Origin: Hippophae tibetana
Taxonomy: Eukaryota > Streptophyta > Magnoliopsida > Rosales > Elaeagnaceae
DNA: 64,000 bases
Direction: 5' to 3'
Assembly: GCA_037013495.1 (NCBI GenBank)
Contig: CM072801.1
Span: forward strand, 14,313,501 to 14,377,500
Below, one piece after another: positions 1-11,110 of this stretch. A model generated the notes under the pieces. The model did not search any database. It worked only from the letters and a program-made list of their open reading frames with translations, and was not told the origin of the DNA. Both the position numbers and the translations under genes were made by a program. Numbering within the stretch: position 1 is the first letter of the stretch; each line of letters starts with the position of its first letter.

Positions 1-548
1 CGCCCTATGGCCAGATAAAATAATAGTAATCATTTTAACAATTTTTTCCCCTTTTTTCTTACAAATAGAATTACTCGCAGCAATTAAGACTCGAATTCAA
101 ATCTTTTAAATGCCTAAATGGCTTTCATGTTGTTCAGCCCTAGCTTGTTGGCAATCATATCTGAATGGTATTTATAATTAAATACTTAATTAGGTATGCT
201 ATGTATTGTATTTCAAATGCCAAAACATCTCATCCTTCTAGTTCTAGCCAGTCTTAGATGTCACTCCCTAATCTGAAACAAAAGTCCTTACAATAAACTC
301 TAAATGCCTAACAATTTCCCAGCAAAAGAGCAATTAGAAAGGCTGAACACAGTTGAAACTTATAGAATGATCTGTGTTTTATGATTAATCACCACATGGT
401 TCAGCATGGTTTATTGGTAGCTAAGATGTAACTATTTTGCAGGTGCCAAAACTCCGAGATACAAAACACAATTCTGGAAAGTACGATGATAGGGCACTTT
501 GTCCGGAAAGTTGGATGTGGCATGGCTGTGCCATATCATTCTCCTGCA
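1..548. other. Intergenic, no gene recognised
   Basis: AT-rich sequence with no long reading frame, no recognisable protein similarity in any frame, and no clear repeat. It lies left of the LTR-like repeat copy A. Confidence 0.5.
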
Positions 549-2285
549 TGAGGGTATTGATGAGTGCTCAAAAAGCACTAAAATTACCATGATTTTATCT
601 ACATTAATTGATTAAAAATATATATATTTATATGTTTTATCATATATTTATATAAATTTTTCTTTTCAGAATCATGGGTATTTTTATTATTTTTCAGGTA
701 TTTTGGCTTAAAAACGTAAATTAAAGACTCAAATAGGAATACTGGAAGCAATACATCACAAATATATTAATAAATAAATGGGGAAAGGTCAACAAATATG
801 GAAAAATTGGACAAAATAGGTCAAAAAGGTCAAAAATGTCAAAAAAGAGAAAATCGCACCGCCGCGCCGCGCAGTTGCCCAACCGCGCGCACCAGCGCTC
901 AGTCCAGCCGACGCCCATTTCGCCCCATTTTTGCGCCCAGCCGCCCCCATGACGTCATCAATGACCTCCGTGATTGCACTCCGCGTTTTCACCATTTTTT
1001 CACTCACTTTTTCTCTCCATCCTCACCTATAAATACCCACTTTCTCTTCACTTCTAAACACACCTCAAAACACATTATTTTCTCTCTTTCTTTCTCTCTT
1101 TTCTTAGATTTTTAGTTTTTCTTAGTTTTTAGCTTTTCTTAGTTAATTTCTTTTAGTTTTAGAGTTCTTTCCTTTTTGGGAAGAACTAGTTATGTTTTTG
1201 TAATTTTTTAGCTTTTTGATTCAATAAATAGGAGTGCAAATTCCGCTTGGAGATTTTTCAGCAACGGGAATGTTAGAGAGAAATATATTATTTTTATTTT
1301 CTTTACAGTTATTTTTTATGCTTTATTCTTAAATGTTATATTTAATTTGTCTGTGATTAAATTTAACTATGCTGACTATTTATAATCATGATGTAATAAT
1401 AACGTTGTTATGCTTGCGAAATATTAAATAGGTAAAAATCTCTAAAATGAATTGATTTTATTTTTATTCAAGAATTTATATTAAGAATGTTAGAGAGAAA
1501 TATATTATTTTTCATTACAAACTTAAACCTGAAAATTAGATTTTAAGGTTTAGTTATCCGGTCTGATTTAGAGTAGTGCACAATCGCCTGGTAGTTAGAG
1601 TGAAGCTCTATTTCAAAAGTTTTTATAAGAATTATTATCTGAAAATGTATTGACAACATGTTTTCAGTAGTGGTTTTAAAACTTGAAAATTAGTACCCGG
1701 ATAACTAAATTTTTAGGTTTAATTTGGATACCTTGAATAAAGTTTAAACTGTCTAACCCCACCAAATGTGGCATTTAAATGGTTCATTTTCAATCTCTTA
1801 GAAAAAAGAATTAATTTAATTAACCAAATTAGTTATCAATCCCACTCATACCCCACTCATAGGTGTTAATTGATTTGTTTAGTTAACAAAGAATATCTAA
1901 TCCCATAAAAGTTAATATTCATACAAAAAGGGGAGAATTAATAAATATCAATTCATATCTTTAATAACCTAAATAATATGAGCAAGCATAATTAACTTAG
2001 TTATTATATCCATAAATACTCCACTATTATAAAAGATAAAATTTGTATAAATTTTTATTGAATCTATGTTTATTTTTATGTAAATAGATTAAAAAAAACA
2101 AAACCCAAAATATCGTGACAGGATGTTTAGGATTTAATTTCGTTTTTAAAAGTTTGAATAATAAATTAAAAACCATACATTCCTTCCTTAGATCGACATT
2201 GGGAGTATACTTATCATTTTCTACGAAATGATTCGTACACTTGCGAAAGTTTTATAAATATTAAAACCAAAATATTGGCAAGAAT
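549..2285 (+). repeat. LTR-like interspersed repeat, copy A (probable solo LTR)
   Basis: This stretch matches 56384-58221 along almost its whole length in the same orientation. Shared landmarks in order are ACCATGATTTTAT, a segment starting AAATTGGACAAAAT, CACCTATAAATACCCA, TTTTTGATTCAATAAA and ATGATTCGTACACTTGC near the right end. The layout looks like a retrotransposon LTR: a GC-rich block at about 855-960 ends in the palindrome TGACGTCA (949-956), a TATA box CTATAAATA lies near 1027, and a CAATAAA polyadenylation-like signal follows near 1222. The right edge, TTGGCAAGAATCGAGGAT at about 2275, resembles a decayed TTGGCGCC-type primer-binding site as in Tat/Athila gypsy elements. No gag or pol is seen beside it, so a solo LTR is the best guess. 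The exact ends and the superfamily are inference. Confidence 0.6.
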
Positions 2286-3106
2286 CGAGGATGCCAATTT
2301 TCGCTCATCAGGTATAGCTGAGATATTCACCAAATTGCTGAGAAGTTTAAAGTTGAGGTTGCATACATTAAAAAAAGATTTCTGTTTACATCAATGTTAA
2401 ATGCATGAAGAGTATCTAAAGCTGCAAAGTGACATTTTTAGCTCCATAAAGTTAAATGCATTTATTTCTTGAACCCATTAGACATTGGCATTGTTCTACT
2501 GACACTATTTAGGTTAAAAAATTAAAGAAATGCAAATTTGGGTCTGTTTGCTTCTGCCAATCATTGTAAAAGCGTTTCTGACCAGAAAAAAAATGTTTCA
2601 AAACCAAACAAGAAAAAGTTTGTCAAAATCTATTTCAGGGCTTAGATCAAATTATGTGCTTTTGCTAAAACCCTTTTTATCTGAAATCACTTTTATCTAA
2701 AACCACTTGTAACACAAACACAAGCAAAAATACCCTTTGTCTCTCCCTATTTCTGCCAGTTTTCCTTCCATTTCTCTCAAACCTAAACATCAGAGAGTAG
2801 AAAAAGGCAAACATGCAAATGCTAACTTGAGATCTTTTGCAAGCAAGAGTACAGAACAAACCAGTTGGAAAACCAGCAAAATAACTTTCATTCTCGATTC
2901 CAAGACAGATACAAAGTTTTATTGTGATCTCTACATTTTCCTTCTAAAACCTATGAAAAGGTTTTGCCTTCCCTAAAACTATGATACCTATATAAATGAA
3001 TAGTCACCTCTTTCTTTGAGTTTTATGCTCTATAAGATTATTTTTTAAAAAATAATATAAAAAAATCAGACAACTGAAAATAGATCAAAATTAAATCAGG
3101 TTAGCT
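2286..3106. other. Spacer and likely 3' UTR of the carrier gene; possible decayed MITE
   Basis: No gene is seen. Because the carrier gene reads leftward and stops at 3107, the right part of this interval should hold its 3' UTR. Around 2535-2725 there is GGTCTGTTTGCTTCTGCC near one end and a complementary-looking AACACAAACACAAGC near the other, which suggests a decayed small DNA transposon. I could not fix its ends. Confidence 0.35.
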
Positions 3107-6100
3107 TCACGTCAGAATAGACTCAAACCAGTCTGATATGTATTCATAAGCAACAAATGTAACAGCACCAGCTGGTGCAGCTTTAACAGTGGAAGGGACT
3201 ATTCCCTTGTAAAGACCAGCCCAACCCTCTGACTGCAAAATTCTCCGCAAGCCATCCCACATATTTTGGTAAGCACGATGCTCTACTCGAGCCCCATACC
3301 TAGGATGCCTCTGTAATCCCTCAATCTGAAAGAATACCAAAAACAAAATTTTCATACATCCGACAAGCAAAAATTAGGAGACTTAGGAAATGGGGGCAAG
3401 CATCTCAATCTCAAGTATCGAAATACGGTTTAGAAGGTTGAACACATCACCATAAGTCTTTAGAAGGGTCTTTACACATGTTTTTCCAAGTTTTTATAAA
3501 CACTTTGACTAATTATCTTTTTTATGATTAAACATCAAAACAAGCGTGCAGAAAAGACAACAAAGTGAAAGAATAGGATCATATAAGATGCTAGCAATAC
3601 GGTTCGTAAAGTTGATCTACCTGAAATCTTTTCTTCACAACATCAAGCGGATGACATACAAGTTTGGCACACGTTCCAGCTGCTAACCCACAGATGAAAA
3701 GCTGAAAGCTTGTAAGCCCATCATCTGTATTGGTTGAGTTCACAACTGCAGATCTGAACCGATTCCATTCCTGCAATGAAAGCAAAAAAAATACATCGAG
3801 TGAAAAGCAATTCCTGCCGATAGCCTTTTAGTGCATAAAGCAAAATGAGCACCAACCACATTTGTAAAAAATAACCCGCTCACTATATTTAACTCATTTA
3901 TATGCTATGCTGGGGCTTTCCTTAAATTTCCAAGCTCAATAAAATTCCAGCAAATCTTGACAATACTTAGAGCTCTAGTGTAATGTAATCAACTTGGGGT
4001 TGAAAATTTGCTTGCATACAGTCAATCAGTTTGTACCCAGTTCTAGTATGCTCTTCATACAGATAGTTAAGTAGTTATGGACTTATTTCATCACAAGTGA
4101 TCAGAGGCATGCCCAAGACAAACAGACTATTATTGCTTACCATAAGATACCTCGGCAAAGGAGGTTATGAGTTCCATTCAATACTAAGACGTTACCCATG
4201 GGCGATGGTAAAGAAGCACATAGAATAAAAATCAAGGAGAAAAAATCTTTGTATGATAGAAAAAAACTAACCATGGCCCAACGCTTAAAAGTATCGTAGG
4301 TTCCAAATTGCAGTCCAGCATAAGGAACAATCTCAACAAGTGTCGGAGACAACCCAGCATACAAACCTCGGAAGCCACGGGTATTGACTATATCCTGCAA
4401 AGCAGACCTCATAGTAGGATACACCTGAAATTGAGCATAAATTAGTAAAGCACAAAAATGATTCAAGAACCCATCATAGTTGCCAACTATGTTACATAGA
4501 CTTTTTTAAGATACCGAGTATCTTAAATTTTTGGATACATATCCAAGTGTCTAACACCAATTTTTTTCAATTTTCTTTAAATTTCTACAAATTTGAGTGT
4601 GGAATACCCACATCTATGTCTATGTTGTGTCCATTGCTATGTTACTTAGACTCTTCATATTTAGTGAAAAACCTGTGTCCAAGCGACATAACATATACAA
4701 TGACATATACACGAGTGTGGATACTCAAACACTCAAATTTGGTGCAAATTTACCACACAAAAAAAATAGAAAAATTGGCACGTCCAACACCCAAATATGC
4801 ATCCAAAAATTTACAATTCTTAATGTCCTAAAAAAGTTCGAATAGCTAGGTACGTTGGACATAGGTACTTCATGAAAACTGAAGAGTCCCTGTAACATAG
4901 ATTGCCAATCCTTCAAAAACATAGGCCCACCAAGCCAGACAAATCACACCTCTAACAAATGTCATAATCAATTATTTCATTCAAAGAATATATTGAACCT
5001 TAGGTTCCCCCTGTGAAGCTAATATCGTCCTTAAGAGATCAAATGGATATGATCCAACAGTTGCTGCACATCCTGCTAATGCTCCACTTACATATGACAG
5101 ATAAGGACTCAAATTAAGGTGATCCTCTGTACAAGAACAAACACATAATGTAAAGCAAATGAGAAGTAAGAGCGTAAGGAATATATGAATAACAACAAAG
5201 TTTTTTTAGAGCAAAGAGAAAAGGAAAAACAACCCAATTTTCATGAAGAAAACATTTAAAATCCAAATACTTAAGAGAGAAGGGAAGATTAAATCTTGCA
5301 AAATGTCATAATTGAAATTGTCGTGGCTTTAATTAAAAGGCATGATTATAAATTCCAAATTGGCTGTTTCTAGCCCTCAGAAATAGAGAAAACCTTTCTT
5401 AGATCTATGAACGGCATATCCAAGAAGAACCAAAATACCTGTCTTAGAAGAACCAGACACAAATGTCTTCAATTTGTGTAACACGGTAAATTGTATAGCA
5501 GTATATGGCATAACCATAAGTAACGCTGGGACATTGCCACGCCAGAAACCCTGTTAAAATACATTGCTTCAGAAAAAAAAAGGAAGAAGAAAATAAAAAA
5601 TAATGGAGACAATAATGCAGTACAACATTGCCTAACATCATTTCTTTTTCATTAAAAAGAAATCACCTAACGCGATGTTTTTAAATCACATTGCATCTAG
5701 AAAACTAGTAATTTTTCACTTTTTCGGATAATCATTCTAGGGACACGTGCACCAGTTTTAGAGGCATTGCTATTCCCTAGTTATGTTCCTGATAAGCTTC
5801 ACTGTACTTTAAAATAAACCTGGGGTTTTCCTGGTAGTTATCCTATGCACTTGTCTTATGTATCAACTTTGCAAGAAGGGGGATGCTGTTCCTCAAGTTA
5901 TTATAAACTTTCATAAGAAATTCTTGTTGAAATATCTATTGAGCCAAATCTAAGTTATATATATAGCAAAAATAAATTAGATGAAACTTAATTCCTATGA
6001 TAAACCCACGAAAAAGAACCACAGATATTGGCAAATATAAAATAGGGATTAGAGAACAGCAGAGTATAGCAAATAAATTAATTGCTACCAGGCTACGAAT

Positions 6101-6742
6101 GATTTAATTTTACCCGCAATCCTTCTTCCCTGAAAATATCTTTTGTTGCTTGATAAATTCCAGTATACTTTGATGGTGCAGACAAATTTTTGCGAACTAA
6201 ACCCCAGGAAGTCGTGGGCTCCAGTTGAACCTGTCAGTATAAAAGAATAAAGATTTTCCAGTTAACAAACAAAGAAGCAGAAATTTAAACCTCTAGACAT
6301 ATTATAAATTGAATCAAAACTTCCACCCAACCTATCTTTCAGAACAAAAAGATGATTATAATTCCACCACCATTATAATACAATCAACTCCTGAAATTCC
6401 CATGAAACCAAGTTTTTGTTATACAACTCAATAGCTTCTTCATTTTACCCACCCCTCTCCTGAATCAATCAAAATGTCAAGCATAGCTTATGAAACAATG
6501 TTCATTAGATTATGAATTCAAAACTCATAGCACCCAGGAAACAGATTATCATCAAGAAGAAAGAATACAATTGAGTTTCAAATGTGAAAAACAAAAGTGA
6601 AAGAGTAGAAGCCAGAAAATTCAACCTGGAATCTGATTTTAATGACATCAAGCGGAGACGTAACAGTGCGTGATATGCCTCCAGCAATGGCTCCTGCGGT
6701 TGCATCAATCAGTGCCCGTTTTACCTGCCCAGGCTCCCCCAT
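3107..6742 (-). CDS. Mitochondrial carrier family protein, thiamine diphosphate carrier-like
   Basis: Seven coding exons, read right to left: 6742-6626, 6230-6114, 5550-5439, 5126-4999, 4424-4272, 3770-3621 and 3325-3107. They total 996 bp, keep phase throughout and encode 331 residues. The protein starts [20 protein letters not shown]. The three-repeat solute carrier fold is visible through its signatures [10 protein letters not shown] (residues 29-38), SYPFDLLR (141-148) and [11 protein letters not shown] (248-258), with [20 protein letters not shown] in repeat 2 and [20 protein letters not shown] in repeat 3. By resemblance it belongs with Arabidopsis At5g48970/At3g21390, which import thiamine diphosphate across the inner mitochondrial membrane for enzymes such as pyruvate dehydrogenase. 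The start is the first ATG after the leader intron acceptor and fits the family's short N-terminus. All introns obey GT-AG, and nothing is truncated. The substrate is inferred from family likeness; another carrier substrate is possible. Confidence 0.93.
4487..4900. mobile_element. hAT-like MITE in intron 4 of the carrier gene
   Basis: A 414-bp insertion bounded by the perfect terminal inverted repeats CTATGTTAC (4487) and GTAACATAG (ending 4900). The flanks GTTGCCAA (4479-4486) and ATTGCCAA (4901-4908) are an 8-bp target duplication with one mismatch; 8 bp is the hAT size. There is no transposase. A second terminus-like motif, CTATGTTACTTAGACTCTTC at about 4636, suggests a nested or internally duplicated copy. 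It lies wholly inside the intron between exons 4 and 5. Confidence 0.75.
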
Positions 6743-7090
6743 TGCCAGAGACGTCCTTCCAGAAACAACTACGCCCTAAAATTCCACGCTGGCAATTTCA
6801 ACTCATAAGAAACAGAGCTCAAATCTACAACCTTTGATCACACAAACGCCAATAAAAATAATGGAAACGAACCCAACAAAGCTGGAATAAAGCTAGGGTT
6901 TTCACGATTCAATTGTGAAATTAAAGAGTAAAGAAAAAGCAAAGGCCACAATTAAATATCAGAAATATGGAATATAAATGTGTGGATGAGTGCCAACACT
7001 TTAATAAAGAAAGAAAGAGGGACCACCTGGAAACGACGAAGAGGGAAAACGAGAGAGTCGCCATTGAAATGGTTTAAGGAGATTGTCTAG
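6743..7090 (-). promoter_or_regulatory. 5' leader of the carrier gene with a leader intron and a 14-codon uORF
   Basis: Reading right to left, an upstream noncoding exon ends at 7027 (TTTCCAG then GTGGTC), and the coding exon resumes at 6775 after the acceptor TTTTAG, so a leader intron spans 6776-7026. In the joined leader, an ATG at 7064 opens a small frame encoding MATLSFSLFVVSRA. It crosses the splice junction and stops (TAG) upstream of the main ATG at 6742. The transcription start is not defined by sequence; 7090 is an approximate outer limit. Confidence 0.6.
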
Positions 7091-8039
7091 GCTTTTAGCC
7101 GCCTTTTTGGATGAGATTTCGATTTTGGGGGAAGACAGAAAAGCCAAAGAGACATAAAACTGTAGGTGGAGAGCTGGAAAGTATGGAAACCGTAAATTTT
7201 AAAATCAATTATTTAAAAATATTTTGGAAAGTGTGCTTTGTGTTGAAGAGGAGAAGTCAGTGAAGAGTAATATATTTCAAAAATGATAAATAAATAACAC
7301 TTATTATTATAAATTAGTAAAAAAAAAAAAAGTCGCTTATATTGTCTTTTACCAATTAGTGTCATTAAACAAGGAGATTTCATGTCTACTTTTCTATTTT
7401 AATTTTATGTGGAAGGATTGCCTGCTTTGATAAAAAAATAAAAAATTAAAACTTTTTTAATTAAAAAAATCACAAATTAAGAAATAAATTAAAGATATAT
7501 CGAATTAACCTTAACCACTTTTATTTATTTATATATATATATATATATTTATGATAGCCCCTTTTTTGTTGGGTAACCTTAAATTATGCAAAATGTTTGA
7601 GTTATTTTATAAGTAAAAGTATAAATTAAAATGAAATATCAATAAAATGTATAAAATATTTATTAATTTTTAAAAACTATATCATCATATATTATTTAAT
7701 TTTTAATAAGATGACATGAAAATAAAATAAATTAACTAAAATATCTTATTTATTCTTAATAAACTTAAATAAGTCAAATAATAATATAAAAAATAATAAT
7801 AAATATTATATATAATAATTTATAATATAAGTTTAATAAGAAAAAAAATGTCATAATATTTGTTTAAAGTTAGATCGGATTATAATCTAAATAAGATGAA
7901 ATGATATGAGATGATATTTAAATAAAATAAGATAGAATTGTACGATAAATCTAATAATTATACTAAATAAAACATGAGATAAGATGAAATAATTCATTTT
8001 ATATCTCTATTTATGATTATGAAATGGTCTATGAGCAAA
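7091..8039. other. AT-rich intergenic spacer
   Basis: Upstream of the carrier gene, dominated by poly-A/T runs, with an (AT)n microsatellite at about 7529-7549. No coding potential is recognised. The part next to 7090 presumably holds the carrier promoter, but no clear element was found. Confidence 0.5.
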
Positions 8040-9860
8040 AGGTTGATAAGGAAAAATCTAATGTAGTTTCCCATCTAAATGTACATTTAGAGATTCATAA
8101 TAAAATTTCTATACTCCTTAAAGTCCCATTAATGGAAATTATTTGAGCTTATCAACCTTTATAGGAAGGTATAAAACTAGAGCTTTTAATAAGTTTATAT
8201 AAAAATTATGGAGTATCATTCACGAGTGAAAGAAAAATTTGTTATTTGGGCAGGTAAAGAAATACTAATTAAAGCTTGTTTTGCTAATTCATATTTCTTT
8301 ATGCAATTAACATTTTCAAGCTCGCCAAAACCTTCTATGATGAGTTAGTTCGAATCATAAGAAGTTTTTTGTGGGAAAATAAAAACAAAAAATGCATTAA
8401 TTGGCTATCATGGAAAATACATCAACTCATTATCATGGAAAACTTTATGTCTACATAAGGCATTAGGTGGTTTGGGTTTTCATGATTTTGAGAACTTTTA
8501 TTTGGCATTACTTTCCAAACAAGACTGGAGAGTATTGACGAACCCAAACTCATTTTATGCACTATTAATGAAGGTAATACTACTAAAATTCTTCTTTTTT
8601 GGAATATAGTGTGAGAAATAATGTATCATACACTTGGAGAAAGCTTGCTTAACATTAAAACAAGGTTTAAATTGTCAAGTTGGGGATGAAAATTCCATTA
8701 ATATTTGGAAGGAACAATATCTACCCTCCCCGAGCTTTAAGATAGTTACACCACAAAATGGTACAATTGTCACTAGAGTGTATGATTTAATTTATTAAGA
8801 AAGCATGACATGGAAAGTCTTATTGGTAAAGTAATTATTTCTTTCTTTCAAAAATAAGACAATATTATCAATTCCTTTAAATGACACAAGGCATCTAGAT
8901 ATCGTGACATGATTTTTGAGCAAATTAACCTATACTTTATAAAGTGTGCACATAATTACTTAGTTAACTCTAAACTATTTCTTAATGCAAGTACTTAAAA
9001 TGTACAAAATGGATTAAATTTACCTTCAAATTTTCAACTTCAACAAATGCATGTATGGAAAGCATCGATGCCTAATAGAGTGAGAATGTTTGCTTGTTGG
9101 ATGGCTCACGTCATCCTATTAACCTTCACTAATCTTTCTAGGCATAAGGTTCCAACATCATCAATATGGAAGATATGCAATGTAATGAATATGAACTACA
9201 TGCTTTGGGCCTTTGTGACGGTGTATTAGAAGTGTGCAATCAATGTACCCTTGAAATCAAATTAGAGGTTCTAACTATCTTTATCGATTTAGACATGGAT
9301 GTAATATCATCTTCTAAACTTGAAGAATTATGACTTGGATGACAATAAATACGTTGGTTTCACGATATGAATAGACCTTAAATAGAACATATTATAGGAA
9401 ATGCTATTACCACTCTCAAAATTTATGTAATATTCAAATCTATCAAACCAAATCATGGTTTTTTAAAATCAATACAGACGTAGTTTGGGATACTTATTCT
9501 ATTTTCATAGGGTTGAGCACATTGGCTTGAGACAACCAAGTTTCATTTTTCTTTCAAGAGCTATGAAGGTTTATTTTACGGATTTTATGTTAATTGTAGA
9601 ACTCGTAACTTTGAGAGAGGCTTCAAAGGTTGCTCTAAAAAGAAGAGATTCCCTAACAGTCATTGAAAGTGACTCTATGGTCGATATCCAAAAGGTGCAA
9701 TAACAATCGCCTGATCTCTCTACTTGGGGTCTTATTGCTCAATATGTCAAACATTACTTGAGACTTCTTTCACAAGGTGAAGTTTTGTTTTGCCCTAGGA
9801 GTGCTAATATGGTAACTCATACTCTAGCAATTTGATTAAATTTAGTTTTCAAGAATAATT
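8040..9860 (+). mobile_element. 5'-truncated, decayed LINE (ORF2 C-terminal part)
   Basis: Translations pieced across several frames match the C-terminal half of a plant LINE ORF2. In order they are an AGKEILIKACFANSYFF segment (about 8250), GGLGFHDFENFYLALLSKQD (about 8465-8525), a zinc-binding RT tail around VWKASMPNRVRMFACWM (9050-9110), and an RNase H-like part with IVELVTLREASKVAL and IESDSMVDIQ (9590-9690), ending near FCPRSANMVTH (9790). Many frameshifts and stops break it. The endonuclease domain and the catalytic core of the reverse transcriptase are missing, consistent with 5' truncation at insertion. Ends are approximate. Confidence 0.8.
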
Positions 9861-11009
9861 TGTCTCTTTCTTGGATTCTCCATCTTGCCTTAAAACAATT
9901 GTTAGACATAAATATGTATTTGACAAATACTTAAATATTAATAATATTTGCAAGTTTGATTAAAAATATTTTTTTGGAAGCAATACAACGTAATGTTTAA
10001 TTATATTTTATGTCCAACGTATTGGGTTTCTTATAAACATGCCCATAACATCTATAAAGATACAAATATACTTATAAAATATTTAAAATTTAAAATTTAT
10101 AAATATATTTAGTATAAATACGTTAGATTTTATAAACATTATATGCATGTTTGTAACAAATACGTGTAATTTTAGAATTTTAAATATGTTATGGACGTGT
10201 TTATAACTTTATAAATGTTATGAATATGTTTGTAACAAACTCAATATATTGAGATCATAAAACATAATAACCTAAAATAGAATAAAGACATAAGTTTATT
10301 CTAGATTATAGACTTTGAGACATTAGTTCATTGTAACTTTTTTAGAATAGAGGGACAATATAGCAAAATATAAAAGTTAAGCTTTTTTCAAAAATAATTT
10401 TAATTTAATTATTGATGTATTTTGCTTAATAAATTTTGATGTATATTATATATTTGATCCTTAATGAAGAATTTTTATATTTTTTTAAACAAACTTATGT
10501 AAGATACATCCTCACATTAAACCATTTATTTTTGTTCAAATTATAGGGTACTGAATTTTATTTAATAACACTTAAATTTTTTGAGCGAGCATCAATACAA
10601 GAAGGATAGAAGTACCACAATAAACGCAAATGCTAACACAAAATTAGTTAAAAACCAACTATATTAGTCAAAAGTAGAGTTAAATATAAGACAATCATGT
10701 ATAACTATAAGGATTATAAATATTGGCTATTTTCATGAATAAAATATTTGTATATAAATTTGCTTTTAAGCTCACTATCAAGTCTATCAAGCAAAGTCGA
10801 AAAAACTTCAGAATTTTAAATAGTCATATTTCAAGTTTATCTGCTATAACTATAACACATAAGATTGTACTCATGCATTTAATTACACATATTCATAAAT
10901 TTGAAATTATTTTTACTGCTAAAATATTTATGGTAAAATTTAGAATAAGATATATGCTAAAATATTAGATAATATATTGTCTATATTATAGGTTAAGTCT
11001 TAGCCTAAC
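9861..11009. other. AT-rich spacer with short imperfect inverted repeats
   Basis: No gene is recognised. Between about 10020 and 10240, variants of a motif like GTTATAAACATG and its complement recur several times, which looks like a decayed palindromic element. The rest is low-complexity AT. Confidence 0.4.
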
Positions 11010-11110
11010 GTCTACTTTAAAATAACTCTTTTTTATATAAAAGTCTTCTTGATTAATGAGTCTACTTTAAAAGAACTCTTCTTTAAATATGAGTCTTCTT
11101 GATTAATAAG
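11010..11110. repeat. Two-copy 50-bp tandem repeat
   Basis: GTCTACTTTAAAATAACTCT at 11010 recurs as GTCTACTTTAAAAGAACTCT at 11060. Both are followed by AGTCTTCTTGATTAAT, so the period is 50 bp with a few mismatches. Confidence 0.8.

Noticed and set aside
721..1115. Overlapping frames on both strands in the GC-rich part of repeat copy A
   Set aside because: They are a by-product of GC-rich LTR-like sequence; the equivalent stretch of copy B does not keep the same peptides.
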